From: DATIGJ01 sp035644155 | GTDB taxonomy: Bacteria > Patescibacteriota > Microgenomatia > Levybacterales > UBA12049 | NCBI GenBank assembly: GCA_035644155.1 | Contig: DASQPC010000109.1 | Coordinates: 1-27,020, forward strand | DNA length: 27,020 bases | Direction: 5' to 3' | Shown here: one piece after another, positions 1 to 7,471 of the stretch | How the letters are laid out: every line of letters begins with the position of its first letter | How positions within the stretch are numbered: position 1 is the first letter of the stretch | Position numbers and translations under genes: made by a program | The notes under the pieces: generated by a model | The model's input: only the letters and a program-made list of their open reading frames with translations | Told to the model about the DNA's origin: nothing | Databases searched by the model: none

Positions 1-76
1 AACGGAGTGATTTGCCTTGCTCTCGCAAGGCATACAGCCGCTCCCGTTCTTCAAGGTCTAAATGCCGATATCTCAT
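1..76 (-). CDS. IS30-family transposase, N-terminal fragment (runs off window)
   Basis: On the minus strand an ATG at 76 opens a frame starting MRYRHLDLEERERLYALR and continuing off the left edge. This is the characteristic opening of IS30-family transposases: an N-terminal helix-turn-helix segment that binds the element's terminal repeats, normally followed by an integrase-type DDE domain that is outside the window. A near-perfect Shine-Dalgarno (AGGAGGTGAT, 90-81) lies 8 nt before ATG 76. An alternative ATG at 82 overlaps that site and is too close to it. Only about 25 residues are visible, so the state of the catalytic domain is unknown. Family call fairly sure from the HTH opening; element boundaries not determined. 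Confidence 0.75.
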   Translation of the reverse strand, partial: MRYRHLDLEERERLYALREQGKSLR

Positions 77-140
77 GCTCATCACCTCCTCTCAGTTCAC
101 CGATTTTACCTGAAGTGATGCACTTCGTTTTAGAACCTAA
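1..140 (-). mobile_element. Right-hand end of an IS30-like insertion sequence (partial)
   Basis: The transposase fragment is followed by about 50 noncoding bases. These hold a short perfect inverted repeat, GAAGTG (112-117) ATG CACTTC (121-126), and then TTTTAGAACC (128-137). This placement, just upstream of an IS30 transposase start, fits the terminal inverted repeat region. The exact end cannot be set because the partner repeat lies outside the window; 140 is an estimate, chosen because a new open frame begins at 141. Confidence 0.5.
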
Positions 141-173
141 GGCAATACACTTACTAATTATGCCGTTGCTGCT

Positions 174-551
174 GTGTTTGGAGATTCATATCCTAATGTT
201 ATTAAACCTGAAGCAAAGATTAATGGAAAAACAACACCCTTTTATAAAGCTGGCCTTGTTGCCGCTGAAAGATTTGGCAGAAAAGCATCTGGACCAGAAG
301 AAGTAATAGAAAGACTCCAAGAGTTATTCCCAGATCAACCTGCAACCTGGCATGAAATTCCAGCTTTACAAATAGCAAAACAGACAGACGCCTTTGTTAG
401 AAAAACACCTGAAAATATATTGACTTGTCCGGCTGTAGATATGACTGGTGCACTCTTCAAGGCGTATGGGAAATTACTAAGAAACCCAGACTATCAAAAT
501 CATCTTATACAAAAAATGCGATATCCGATCTATCGCCGCTATGCCTTTTAA
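174..551 (+). CDS. Hypothetical protein, probably 5'-truncated by the IS30 element
   Basis: The frame opens directly after a TAA at 138-140 and reads continuously from 141 to the TAA at 551. The first possible start is GTG 174, giving 125 aa. The eleven in-frame codons before it (GNTLTNYAVAA) read like normal protein, so the original gene probably began further upstream and was cut by the insertion sequence ending near 140. The visible part is soluble, with a Pro/Glu-rich middle (ELFPDQPATWHE) and a basic, aromatic C-terminus (YPIYRRYAF). No Shine-Dalgarno or promoter precedes GTG 174. I do not recognise the family. It may be a dead remnant or a short expressed fragment. Confidence 0.45.
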   Translation: MFGDSYPNVIKPEAKINGKTTPFYKAGLVAAERFGRKASGPEEVIERLQELFPDQPATWHEIPALQIAKQTDAFVRKTPENILTCPAVDMTGALFKAYGKLLRNPDYQNHLIQKMRYPIYRRYAF

Positions 552-581
552 AAGTAGCTCTTGCTATAGAAAAACAGCTCT

Positions 582-602
582 TTCTTTGCTACACTACTAC
601 TA
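582..602 (+). promoter_or_regulatory. Extended -10 promoter of the glycerate kinase gene
   Basis: TGC followed by TACACT (590-595) forms an extended -10 element ending 7 nt before ATG 603. No good -35 hexamer is present at 16-18 bp. The spacing implies a transcript beginning at or next to the start codon. Confidence 0.45.
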
Positions 603-1880
603 ATGCCCTATATCAAAAATTACGATGCTCTTGCAACCAATGATAATCGTAAAGTTGTCTTAGAACTTATCGAAACTGCTTTTGCCTCTATTGCGCCTGA
701 AAGAGTCTTTCAAAAAGATTTTTCTTTGCAAGATAAACGCTTAAAAATTCAGGATAAAACATTTGACTTAGATAATTTTGATCATGTTTTTCTTGTCGGA
801 TTTGGGAAAGGGAGTTCTGGTATTTGCAAAATGTTAGAAGAAAAATTGGGAAATCTCATAACTGAAGGCTATGACATTGACGTCGTTGATGAAACATTTA
901 AAAAAGTAAAATATACCAAAGGCACTCATCCACTTCCTTCCCAGGCAAACTTTGACTTTACCGAAACAGTTATTACCAGATTAAGCAAATTGACTGAAAA
1001 AGATCTTGTTATTATTGTGACATGTGGTGGTGGATCAGTCCTTTTTGAAAAACCTCATACCTTTACGTTGGATCATATGATTACAGTTAACAAAGCGCTT
1101 CTTAATTCAGGAGCAACAATTTCTGAAATGAATGTCATCCGCAAGCATCTTTCATCAATAAAAGGCGGTGGTCTTGCCAAAATTCTTTATCCAGCAACCG
1201 TTGCCAATCTTATTTTTTCAGACGTTCCAGGCAATGATCTTTCTGTTATCGCTTCAGCCCCGCTCGTCCAAGACCCCACAAGCATGCAAGATGCAATTAC
1301 TATTCTCTCCAAATACACTTTTGACCAAAATGATCTCTTATCTGATGCTGACTTTCACGAAACTCCTAAAGATGCAAAGTATTTTGAAAAAGTAACGAAC
1401 ATTTTGATGTTAAGTAATCTCACAGCACTTAACGCAATGGAAAAACGAGCACGACAGCTTGGCTATCACTGCTATGTTATGACAGATCGTCTTGAAGGAG
1501 ACGCAAGAACAATGGGTGAAAAACTAATCAAAGAAGCGCCGATTGGACAAATCCTCCTTGCTGGAGGAGAAACGACAATCAAGATTACCGGCAATGGCCG
1601 CGGTGGCCGTAACCAAGCACTTGTCCTCTGCTCACTTCCTTTTATCAAGGACGATACTATTATAGCAACGTTTGACTCAGATGGTTGGGATTTTTATGGC
1701 TACTCGGGAGCAATCGCTGACAAAGAAACACTTAAAAAAGTTACCGATCAACAACTTGACGTTAAAGAATTTTTACATGATGATAATAGTTTTGGATTCT
1801 TTGAAAAAGTTGGCGACGGAATAGACACTGGCAAGTTGCAATCAAATGTTTCAGATTTATTTATAGTGTTAAGAAAATGA
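603..1880 (+). CDS. gckA: Glycerate 2-kinase (DUF4147/MOFRL family)
   Basis: This 425-aa protein matches the GckA/TtuD glycerate kinase family, which phosphorylates D-glycerate to 2-phosphoglycerate in the cytosol, feeding lower glycolysis. Visible family marks in order: a glycine-rich GFGKGS near 67-72, TCGGGS 140-145, RKHLSSIKGG 180-189, SDVPGNDLSVIAS 206-218 (the usual SDVxGDDLSVIASGP block), and the C-terminal MOFRL part with GGETT 321-325, GRGGRNQ 332-338 and FDSDGWDFYG 357-366. Length is normal for the family. ATG 603 is chosen because an extended -10 box lies 7 nt before it. Its TGA overlaps the ATG of the transketolase N subunit by 4 nt, so the two are translationally coupled. The C-terminal GKLQSN replaces the more usual TGPTGTN; otherwise intact. 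Confidence 0.9.
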   Translation: MPYIKNYDALATNDNRKVVLELIETAFASIAPERVFQKDFSLQDKRLKIQDKTFDLDNFDHVFLVGFGKGSSGICKMLEEKLGNLITEGYDIDVVDETFKKVKYTKGTHPLPSQANFDFTETVITRLSKLTEKDLVIIVTCGGGSVLFEKPHTFTLDHMITVNKALLNSGATISEMNVIRKHLSSIKGGGLAKILYPATVANLIFSDVPGNDLSVIASAPLVQDPTSMQDAITILSKYTFDQNDLLSDADFHETPKDAKYFEKVTNILMLSNLTALNAMEKRARQLGYHCYVMTDRLEGDARTMGEKLIKEAPIGQILLAGGETTIKITGNGRGGRNQALVLCSLPFIKDDTIIATFDSDGWDFYGYSGAIADKETLKKVTDQQLDVKEFLHDDNSFGFFEKVGDGIDTGKLQSNVSDLFIVLRK

Positions 1881-2740
1881 TCGACGAACTATTTGATGAT
1901 AAATTAAAAGATCTTGAACTCAAAGCCGACCAGGCAAGACAACTCCTGATCGAAACACTCCTTGAAGCAGGATCGGGACATTCTGCCGGACCACTTGATA
2001 TGGCCGATGTCTTTATTGCATTCTACTTCCATATTCTCAATCATGATCCCAAAAATCCTGACTGGCCAGACCGTGATAGACTGGTTCTTTCAAATGGTCA
2101 TATCTGTCCCATCCGATATGTAACTATGGCCATGGCCGGTTACTTTCCCCTTGAAGAACTCAAAACCCTTCGAAAAATAAACTCCCGCCTGCAAGGACAT
2201 CCGCATCGCACAGCACTTCCCGGTCTTGAAACAACATCAGGACCGCTTGGTGAAGGATTGTCTCAAGCAATCGGCATTGCTCTTGCTGCCAAACTCGACA
2301 AAAAATCATACTATACTTATGTCATCACAGGCGATGGCGAACTTAACGAAGGCAATATCTGGGAAGCCGCAATGTTTGCAGGAAAATTAAAACTGAATAA
2401 CCTTATCGCAATCGTTGATCGTAACAATATCCAAATTGATGGATTTACCGAAGATGTTATGCCGCTTGAGCCACTCCGGGCAAAATTTGAAGCATTCAAT
2501 TGGCATGTCTTGGAAGTTGACGCACACAACATCCGTAGCATTATTGATAAAATCCGCGAAGCACATTCTATTTATGAAAAACCAACACTCATCATCGCTC
2601 ACTCAACCCCTGGCATGGGTGTTGACTTCATGGAAAAAGATTTCCATTGGCACGGCAAACCCCCAAACAAAGAAGAGGCCAAAAAAGCACTTGATGAACT
2701 ACGAACACTACAAGGGAAAATTATGAGCGAACATAAATAA
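1877..2740 (+). CDS. tkt: Transketolase, N-terminal (thiamine diphosphate-binding) subunit
   Basis: This is the N-terminal half of a split transketolase, which moves two-carbon ketol units between pentose and triose/hexose phosphates. Visible marks: GSGHSAGPL 33-41, SNGH 71-74, LQGHPHR 104-110, TTSGPLGEGLSQAIG 118-132, and the thiamine diphosphate/Mg motif running from GDGELNEG 151-158 to DRNN 180-183. At 287 aa it is typical of the separate alpha-type subunit seen in archaea, many CPR bacteria and some Firmicutes. Its start overlaps the glycerate kinase stop (ATGA), and the partner subunit starts 3 nt after its own stop, so the three genes form a tight operon. No oddities. Confidence 0.93.
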   Translation: MIDELFDDKLKDLELKADQARQLLIETLLEAGSGHSAGPLDMADVFIAFYFHILNHDPKNPDWPDRDRLVLSNGHICPIRYVTMAMAGYFPLEELKTLRKINSRLQGHPHRTALPGLETTSGPLGEGLSQAIGIALAAKLDKKSYYTYVITGDGELNEGNIWEAAMFAGKLKLNNLIAIVDRNNIQIDGFTEDVMPLEPLRAKFEAFNWHVLEVDAHNIRSIIDKIREAHSIYEKPTLIIAHSTPGMGVDFMEKDFHWHGKPPNKEEAKKALDELRTLQGKIMSEHK

Positions 2741-2743
2741 CGT

Positions 2744-3733
2744 ATGCTAAACCCAACACTAAAATTAAACTCTAAGGTATTTGACTCTGATGTAGAACTC
2801 AAACCAACCCGTGCAGGATTTGGTGAAGGACTTCTGCATCTTGGAGAGACCAATCCCAACATCGTCGCGCTCTCCGCCGATCTTGCCGAATCAACCTACG
2901 CACATCTTTTTGCCGAAAAATTCCCCGAACGATTCTTTGAAATCGGTATCGGTGAACAAAACATGGCAGCAGTCGCCGCAGGACTCGCAGTCACTGGCAA
3001 AATTCCTTTCATATCATCCTACGCAACATTTTCTCCAGGAAAAAATTGGGAAACAATCAGAACAACTATTATTTACAATCAGGCAAACGTCAAAATTGCC
3101 GGACACCACGCGGGTATCATGACAGGACCAGATGGCTCTACCCATCAAGCAACTGAAGATATCGCGATCACACGTTGCTGGCCAAATATTGAGATCTATG
3201 TCCCCTGTGACGCAATCGAAGGGAAAAAAGCAACCATCGCCTCAGCAGCGACAACTTCACCTGTGTATCTTCGTTACACTCGTGACAAAACCCCAACCAT
3301 GACAACTGATGAAACACCATTTGAGGTTGGTAAAATGCAGGACTTTTGGATTACAGATAATCCACAAGCAACAATTTTTGCAACAGGATATATGCTTCAT
3401 TATGCGCTCGTTGCCGCAAAAGAATTGGAAGAAGAAGGCTTCCCAGTCTTGGTTGTGAATGTTGCGACGATAAAACCACTTGATGAGGAAGGCATCATGC
3501 GATTTACTGGTCATACCAAAGCCGTTGTCACTGTTGAGGATCATCAAGTGATGGGAGGATTAGGTGGAGCAATTGCAGAATTTTTGGCAAAAACTAATCC
3601 ATTACCAATGGAATTTATTGGTTTACAAAATACTTTTGCCGAATCAGGCGCCTGGAAAGAGTTGATTGAAAAATATAACATGGGAACAAAATCTATTAAA
3701 GAAGCCGTGAAAAAAGTGACAGCGAGAAAATAA
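2744..3733 (+). CDS. tkt: Transketolase, C-terminal subunit
   Basis: This 329-aa partner carries the pyrimidine-binding and C-terminal transketolase domains. The segment FFEIGIGEQNMAAVAAGLA (64-82) contains the conserved glutamate (E71) that activates the thiamine diphosphate cofactor. HHAGIMTGPDGSTHQ (about 121-135) is the usual downstream motif, and a Rossmann-like C-terminal domain follows. It must assemble with the N subunit encoded 3 nt upstream to be active. Similarity to the C half of DXP synthase is a family trait, but the pairing with a transketolase N subunit and the presence of an isopentenyl phosphate kinase elsewhere in the window make DXS unlikely. A REP-like hairpin follows 9 nt after the stop. 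Confidence 0.93.
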   Translation: MLNPTLKLNSKVFDSDVELKPTRAGFGEGLLHLGETNPNIVALSADLAESTYAHLFAEKFPERFFEIGIGEQNMAAVAAGLAVTGKIPFISSYATFSPGKNWETIRTTIIYNQANVKIAGHHAGIMTGPDGSTHQATEDIAITRCWPNIEIYVPCDAIEGKKATIASAATTSPVYLRYTRDKTPTMTTDETPFEVGKMQDFWITDNPQATIFATGYMLHYALVAAKELEEEGFPVLVVNVATIKPLDEEGIMRFTGHTKAVVTVEDHQVMGGLGGAIAEFLAKTNPLPMEFIGLQNTFAESGAWKELIEKYNMGTKSIKEAVKKVTARK

Positions 3734-3738
3734 CTCAA

Positions 3739-3765
3739 TGTCATCCTGAACTTGCTTCAGGATCT
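3739..3765. repeat. REP-like palindromic element / possible terminator after transketolase
   Basis: ATCCTGAA (3743-3750) and TTCAGGAT (3756-3763) form a perfect 8-bp stem around a CTTGC loop, preceded by TGTCATC and followed by CTAAAAAATAAA. It could terminate the tkt operon. It shares the 10-mer ATCCTGAACT with a second palindromic region at 23808-23817 and TGTCATC with the element inside dnaX, so I read it as one copy of a dispersed repeat. Confidence 0.6.
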
Positions 3766-3783
3766 AAAAAATAAATACGCTTA

Positions 3784-3813
3784 TTGCTTTCTCCAAAGAG
3801 TTACTGGTACTAT
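3784..3813 (+). promoter_or_regulatory. Promoter of the GlcD-like oxidase gene
   Basis: TTGCTT (3784-3789), an 18-bp spacer and TACTAT (3808-3813) with an upstream TGG (extended -10). The -10 ends 10 nt before ATG 3824, which supports that start over an upstream ATG at 3752 whose extra codons would run through the hairpin and the promoter. Confidence 0.6.
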
Positions 3814-3823
3814 TAAAAGATAC

Positions 3824-5476
3824 ATGGATCCTGCCCTTCTTGCTATATTAAAAGAGACAATCAAAGGTGATATTGCAACTGACGCAGACACACTTTTTAA
3901 CTACAGTCATGATACGAGTCTTTTTGAAGTCAAACCACAAGTTGTTGTCAGTCCAAAAGACATAACTGACGTCAAAAACCTCGTTAAATTTGTCACAGCC
4001 AACAAGAAAAAAAATCCTGATCTTTCCCTTACAGGGCGATCAGCTGGAACTGACATGAGTGGCGGGGCGGTCAATGATTCAATCATTGTTGCCTTTCAAA
4101 AATATTTTAGTCAGTTTGGCGGGATTAAAAATAATATTGCAACAGTGCAACCAGGTATGTTCTATCGTGATTTTGAACAAGAAACTCTCAAGCAAAATCT
4201 TATCTTTCCTTCCTATCCTGCATCACGAGAAATCTGCGCCATGGGAGGGATTGTCAATAACAATTCAGGTGGTGAGAAATCCTTACAATATGGAAAAACA
4301 GAACGTTATGTCAAAAAAGTAAAAGTCGTTCTTTCAGACGGCAATGCATATATTTTACAGCCACTGACAGAAAGACAACTCAAACAGAAAATGAAATTAA
4401 AAAATTTCGAAGGTCACCTGTATCGTAATATGTATAAATTAATTACGACAAATTACGATCTTTTGCAAAAAGCAAAACCAAACGTTTCCAAAAATTCAGC
4501 CGGCTATTTTCTCTGGAATGTGTATGATGAAAAGAAAAAGATCTTTGATTTGACCAAACTATGGGTTGGTGCCCAAGGCACACTCGGGATGCTTCTTGAA
4601 GCAGAGATTGGACTGGTTCCAGTTAAAAAACATCATGAAATGGAAATTATTTTCCTTCATGATCTCTCTCACCTTAGCGAGATTATTGACGCTGTTTTAC
4701 CGCTTGAGCCTGAGAGTTTTGAAAGTTATGACGACAATACCTTGAAATTGGCACTTCGCTTTTTCCCAGAATTTGCCAAGCAACTTGGTATCAATGGCCT
4801 TATCCAATCAGGGCTTGCCTTCATGCCAGCATTTCTCCAGATGGCTGTTGGCAAGTTACCAAAACTTATTTTGCAAGTTGATTTTGCTGGTGATGATCTT
4901 GATGAACTTAAACAAAAAATCGCGACTATTCGAGAAAAATTGAAAAATCTTCACCCACAGACGCGTATTGCTATTGACGATCAAGAAAAAAGATATTGGC
5001 TTGTCCGACGAGAGAGTTTTAATCTGCTTCGTCATAAAATCCGTGACAAACATACCGCTCCATTTATTGATGATTTTGTGATTGATCCACACAAAATGAC
5101 TGAAGTTGTCGATCAGGTAACAGCAATTCTTAAAAAATATCCTGAATTTTTCTTTACGGTTGCGGGACACGTCGGCAATGGCAATTTTCATATCATCCCA
5201 ATTGCTGATATTAAAAATCCAAAGGTCCGAGAAGCCATTCCTGTTATCGCAAAGCAAGTCTATGAAATTGTTATCAAAAACGGTGGGTCAACAACTGGTG
5301 AGCATAACGACGGCCTTATCCGAACTCCCTATCTTGAGCAAATGTACGGAAAAAAAGTAGTGAAACTTTTTGAAAAAACCAAACATATTTTTGACCCGTT
5401 AAATATCTTTAATCCAAGAAAAAAAGTCCATGGAGATCTAGAGTTTGCAATGAGCCATATTAGGACGGAATGGTAA
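3824..5476 (+). CDS. glcD: FAD-linked oxidase, GlcD/D-lactate dehydrogenase-like
   Basis: This 550-aa flavoprotein belongs to the VAO/PCMH-fold FAD oxidases (glycolate oxidase GlcD, D-lactate and D-2-hydroxyacid dehydrogenases), which oxidise 2-hydroxyacids to 2-oxoacids. The FAD-binding domain shows GRSAGTDMSGG 71-81, PSYPASREICAMGGIVNNNSG (about 129-149) and VGAQGTLGM. The C-terminal domain carries HVGNGNFH 449-456 and GEHNDG 492-497, the substrate/metal histidine regions, and ends with FDPLNIFNP. No GlcE/GlcF partner or Fe-S domain is nearby, so electron acceptor and substrate cannot be fixed; glycolate, D-lactate or D-glycerate would all fit the glycerate kinase upstream. I use ATG 3824 rather than ATG 3752 because a promoter sits immediately before it. 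Confidence 0.85.
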   Translation: MDPALLAILKETIKGDIATDADTLFNYSHDTSLFEVKPQVVVSPKDITDVKNLVKFVTANKKKNPDLSLTGRSAGTDMSGGAVNDSIIVAFQKYFSQFGGIKNNIATVQPGMFYRDFEQETLKQNLIFPSYPASREICAMGGIVNNNSGGEKSLQYGKTERYVKKVKVVLSDGNAYILQPLTERQLKQKMKLKNFEGHLYRNMYKLITTNYDLLQKAKPNVSKNSAGYFLWNVYDEKKKIFDLTKLWVGAQGTLGMLLEAEIGLVPVKKHHEMEIIFLHDLSHLSEIIDAVLPLEPESFESYDDNTLKLALRFFPEFAKQLGINGLIQSGLAFMPAFLQMAVGKLPKLILQVDFAGDDLDELKQKIATIREKLKNLHPQTRIAIDDQEKRYWLVRRESFNLLRHKIRDKHTAPFIDDFVIDPHKMTEVVDQVTAILKKYPEFFFTVAGHVGNGNFHIIPIADIKNPKVREAIPVIAKQVYEIVIKNGGSTTGEHNDGLIRTPYLEQMYGKKVVKLFEKTKHIFDPLNIFNPRKKVHGDLEFAMSHIRTEW

Positions 5477-5485
5477 AATTTTGCC

Positions 5486-5514
5486 TTGCATTTCCTTGTA
5501 AGACCCGCTACTAT
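5486..5514 (+). promoter_or_regulatory. Promoter of the fba gene
   Basis: TTGCAT (5486-5491), 17-bp spacer, TACTAT (5509-5514); the -10 ends 9 nt before ATG 5524. The gap between glcD and fba holds nothing else. Confidence 0.65.
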
Positions 5515-5523
5515 TAAACAACT

Positions 5524-6537
5524 ATGGCACTGGTCACTCTTCGGCAAGTTCTCGATGAAGCAAGCAAAGGAAATTACGGTGTTGGCGGATTTAATGTGAA
5601 CAATATGGAGCAGATCCAAGCTATCATGGAAGCAGCAAAAGAGACCAACTCCCCTGTTATCCTTCAAGCAAGCCGTGGCGCACGAAAATACGCAAATGAT
5701 CGGTTTCTTTATCATCTGATGCTTGCAGCAAATGAAATCTATCCTGAAATCCCAATTGTCCTCCATCAAGATCATGGCAGTGTTGATGCATGTCTTTCAG
5801 CAGTTGATTTGGGTTTTACAAGCGTGATGATTGACGGTTCACTGCAAGAAGATCACAAAACGCCTGCTTCTTTTGAAGATAATATCAAAGTCACCAAACA
5901 GGTTGTGGAATATGCACACGCGCGAGGTGTTTCGGTTGAAGCAGAACTTGGTGTTATTGGTGGTATCGAAGATGGCGCGGGAGCTGGCGACATGAAAAGT
6001 GATTTTTTGACAGATCCTAATCAAGCTGTCGAATTTGTTGAAAGAACAGGCGTGGACGCACTAGCTGTTGCGATTGGAACAAGTCACGGTGTCTATAAAT
6101 TTTCGAAAGAACCTGATGGTTCTGTTCTTGTGATGGATAGAATTGTTGAAATTCACAAAAAACTTCCCGACACACACCTCGTAATGCATGGATCATCAAG
6201 TATCCCGCAAGAACTCTTGCAAGAAATTAATAAATATGGCGGTCAAATCAAACCAACCTGGGGCGTCCCGATTGAGGAAATTCAAAAAGGCATCCAGCAC
6301 GGTGTTCGCAAAGTCAATGTCGATACCGATACGAGACTTGCTATCACTGCGGCTATCCGTAAATTCTTTATGGAACACCCAGATAAATTTGACCCACGAG
6401 AATACCTAACAGAAGCAAGAGAAGCCAATAAACAAATGATTGCAGATCGAATGAAAGCCTTCGGACAAACAGGCCACGCAGGAGATTACAAACCAAACCC
6501 ACTTGAAGAAATGAAAGAATTGTATCAGAATAAATGA
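5524..6537 (+). CDS. fba: Class II fructose-bisphosphate aldolase
   Basis: This zinc-dependent aldolase cleaves or forms fructose 1,6-bisphosphate from dihydroxyacetone phosphate and glyceraldehyde 3-phosphate. Diagnostic residues: the HQDHG metal/catalytic motif at 81-85, VEAELGVIGGIED 138-150, the zinc ligand in GTSHGVYKF 185-193, VMHGSSSIP 220-228 and the phosphate-binding KVNVDTDTRLA 263-273. At 337 aa with the long C-terminal region ending in QTGHAGDY it resembles the Calvin-cycle/Rhodobacter type (class IIB) rather than the short tagatose type. The start is supported by its own promoter. With transketolase it connects triose, pentose and hexose phosphates. The next gene begins 1 nt after the stop, so they are probably co-transcribed. 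Confidence 0.94.
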   Translation: MALVTLRQVLDEASKGNYGVGGFNVNNMEQIQAIMEAAKETNSPVILQASRGARKYANDRFLYHLMLAANEIYPEIPIVLHQDHGSVDACLSAVDLGFTSVMIDGSLQEDHKTPASFEDNIKVTKQVVEYAHARGVSVEAELGVIGGIEDGAGAGDMKSDFLTDPNQAVEFVERTGVDALAVAIGTSHGVYKFSKEPDGSVLVMDRIVEIHKKLPDTHLVMHGSSSIPQELLQEINKYGGQIKPTWGVPIEEIQKGIQHGVRKVNVDTDTRLAITAAIRKFFMEHPDKFDPREYLTEAREANKQMIADRMKAFGQTGHAGDYKPNPLEEMKELYQNK

Positions 6538-6538
6538 T

Positions 6539-7468
6539 ATGGGTGAAGGTGGCACAGAATTTGGTGGTTTACCAAAAGAAACAGCTAAATTGCCTCATTA
6601 CGAAAAAGCACTGAGATCGACAACTCCTGCTCTTCTTTTGGCAAAATGGAATCAAGAAAAACCATGGGAAAGTATAGCTCCCGGCAAGATAGAACAACTA
6701 TACAATAAAGCGAGAAGACAACCTCAGTTGAATGAATCTCTTCCTGAAATTTATTTCGATCCTAATCCCAAACTAGGCCAAGAAGACAAAATACAGGCAC
6801 ATGGAAAAAGAAGAGATGTCCGTGGATGGATCTTAAAAGAGCTTGGGCTATCAGATACAATGATCAATAATCCTCCCCTTGATCCACTCAAGTCCCAAGA
6901 GCTTATCGCAAGAGGTCTGGGAATCTCAGCTTTTCATGCAGCTATACTTGACCATGCAACTCGTAATACAGCTGGTGAAGAAGCGGAGGGAAATTTTACA
7001 AGAGCATTAGAGCACCCTGAAACTTTCGCAAAAAAAGGACTTGCTGGATTTGTCAAAATCATAGAAAGATTAGATCAAGCCGGGTGGACACGTGTTGCTA
7101 CGGAAGAATTACCCCGAGCTATCAATCAATTACATTTTGAAAAGCAAGAAAGAGAGATGAAAGAAAAAAAAGAAGAAAAAGAAATATATATGCAAGCGTT
7201 AGAAGATAGAGCCAGAGCTGCTCTTGAAAAAGTATTTGGGGAAAAAGACCCTCCACAAAAAGAAGCCTTACGATTAGTAAAGGTGAGAGGAATGCAAATT
7301 CATGAGGGTAGCGCTATACCGGCTGACATTCCTCATATAGACGAGCTTCATCGACATATCCCCGGTGTCACTCGCAAACAAGTTGCTGAATTGATAGGAA
7401 ATTTTACAGATAAGGCTGCAACAAATAATGGAGACTTTGAGAAATGGGAAAAACAGTTTAAAGAATGA
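6539..7468 (+). CDS. Hypothetical protein, 309 aa, with charged helical segment
   Basis: I do not recognise a family. The protein has no signal peptide or membrane segment. The first 90 residues are Pro/Lys-rich. A middle section (about 95-190) looks like a small helical domain (RRDVRGWILKELGLSD, then HAAILDHATRNTAGEEAEG). Residues about 200-232 are a run of Lys/Glu likely to form a coiled coil. The C-terminus (HIPGVTRKQVAELIG) resembles a small helix-turn-helix or HhH-like fold. ATG 6539 lies 1 nt after the fba stop with no Shine-Dalgarno, so it is probably translated by coupling. Its stop is 3 nt from the stop of the convergent pfkB-type gene. Codon use is similar to its neighbours. A lineage-specific DNA/RNA-binding role is only a guess. 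Confidence 0.7.
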   Translation: MGEGGTEFGGLPKETAKLPHYEKALRSTTPALLLAKWNQEKPWESIAPGKIEQLYNKARRQPQLNESLPEIYFDPNPKLGQEDKIQAHGKRRDVRGWILKELGLSDTMINNPPLDPLKSQELIARGLGISAFHAAILDHATRNTAGEEAEGNFTRALEHPETFAKKGLAGFVKIIERLDQAGWTRVATEELPRAINQLHFEKQEREMKEKKEEKEIYMQALEDRARAALEKVFGEKDPPQKEALRLVKVRGMQIHEGSAIPADIPHIDELHRHIPGVTRKQVAELIGNFTDKAATNNGDFEKWEKQFKE

Positions 7469-7471
7469 CGC

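Noticed and set aside
7..306. Open frame of 99 codons on plus at the left edge
   Set aside because: It lies antisense to the IS30 transposase start and then overlaps the better coding-like frame ending at 551; composition is not protein-like.
2744..3733. DXP synthase (MEP pathway) as an alternative call for the transketolase C subunit
   Set aside because: It pairs with a separate transketolase N subunit 3 nt upstream, and isoprenoid synthesis here appears to use isopentenyl phosphate kinase.
3752..3823. 24-codon N-terminal extension of the GlcD-like oxidase
   Set aside because: It would be read through the REP-like hairpin and the promoter, and the added residues do not resemble the FAD-oxidase N-terminus.
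5329..5775. 148-codon antisense frame across the glcD/fba junction
   Set aside because: Antisense to two solid genes and their promoter, with Cys/Ile-rich composition typical of shadow frames.
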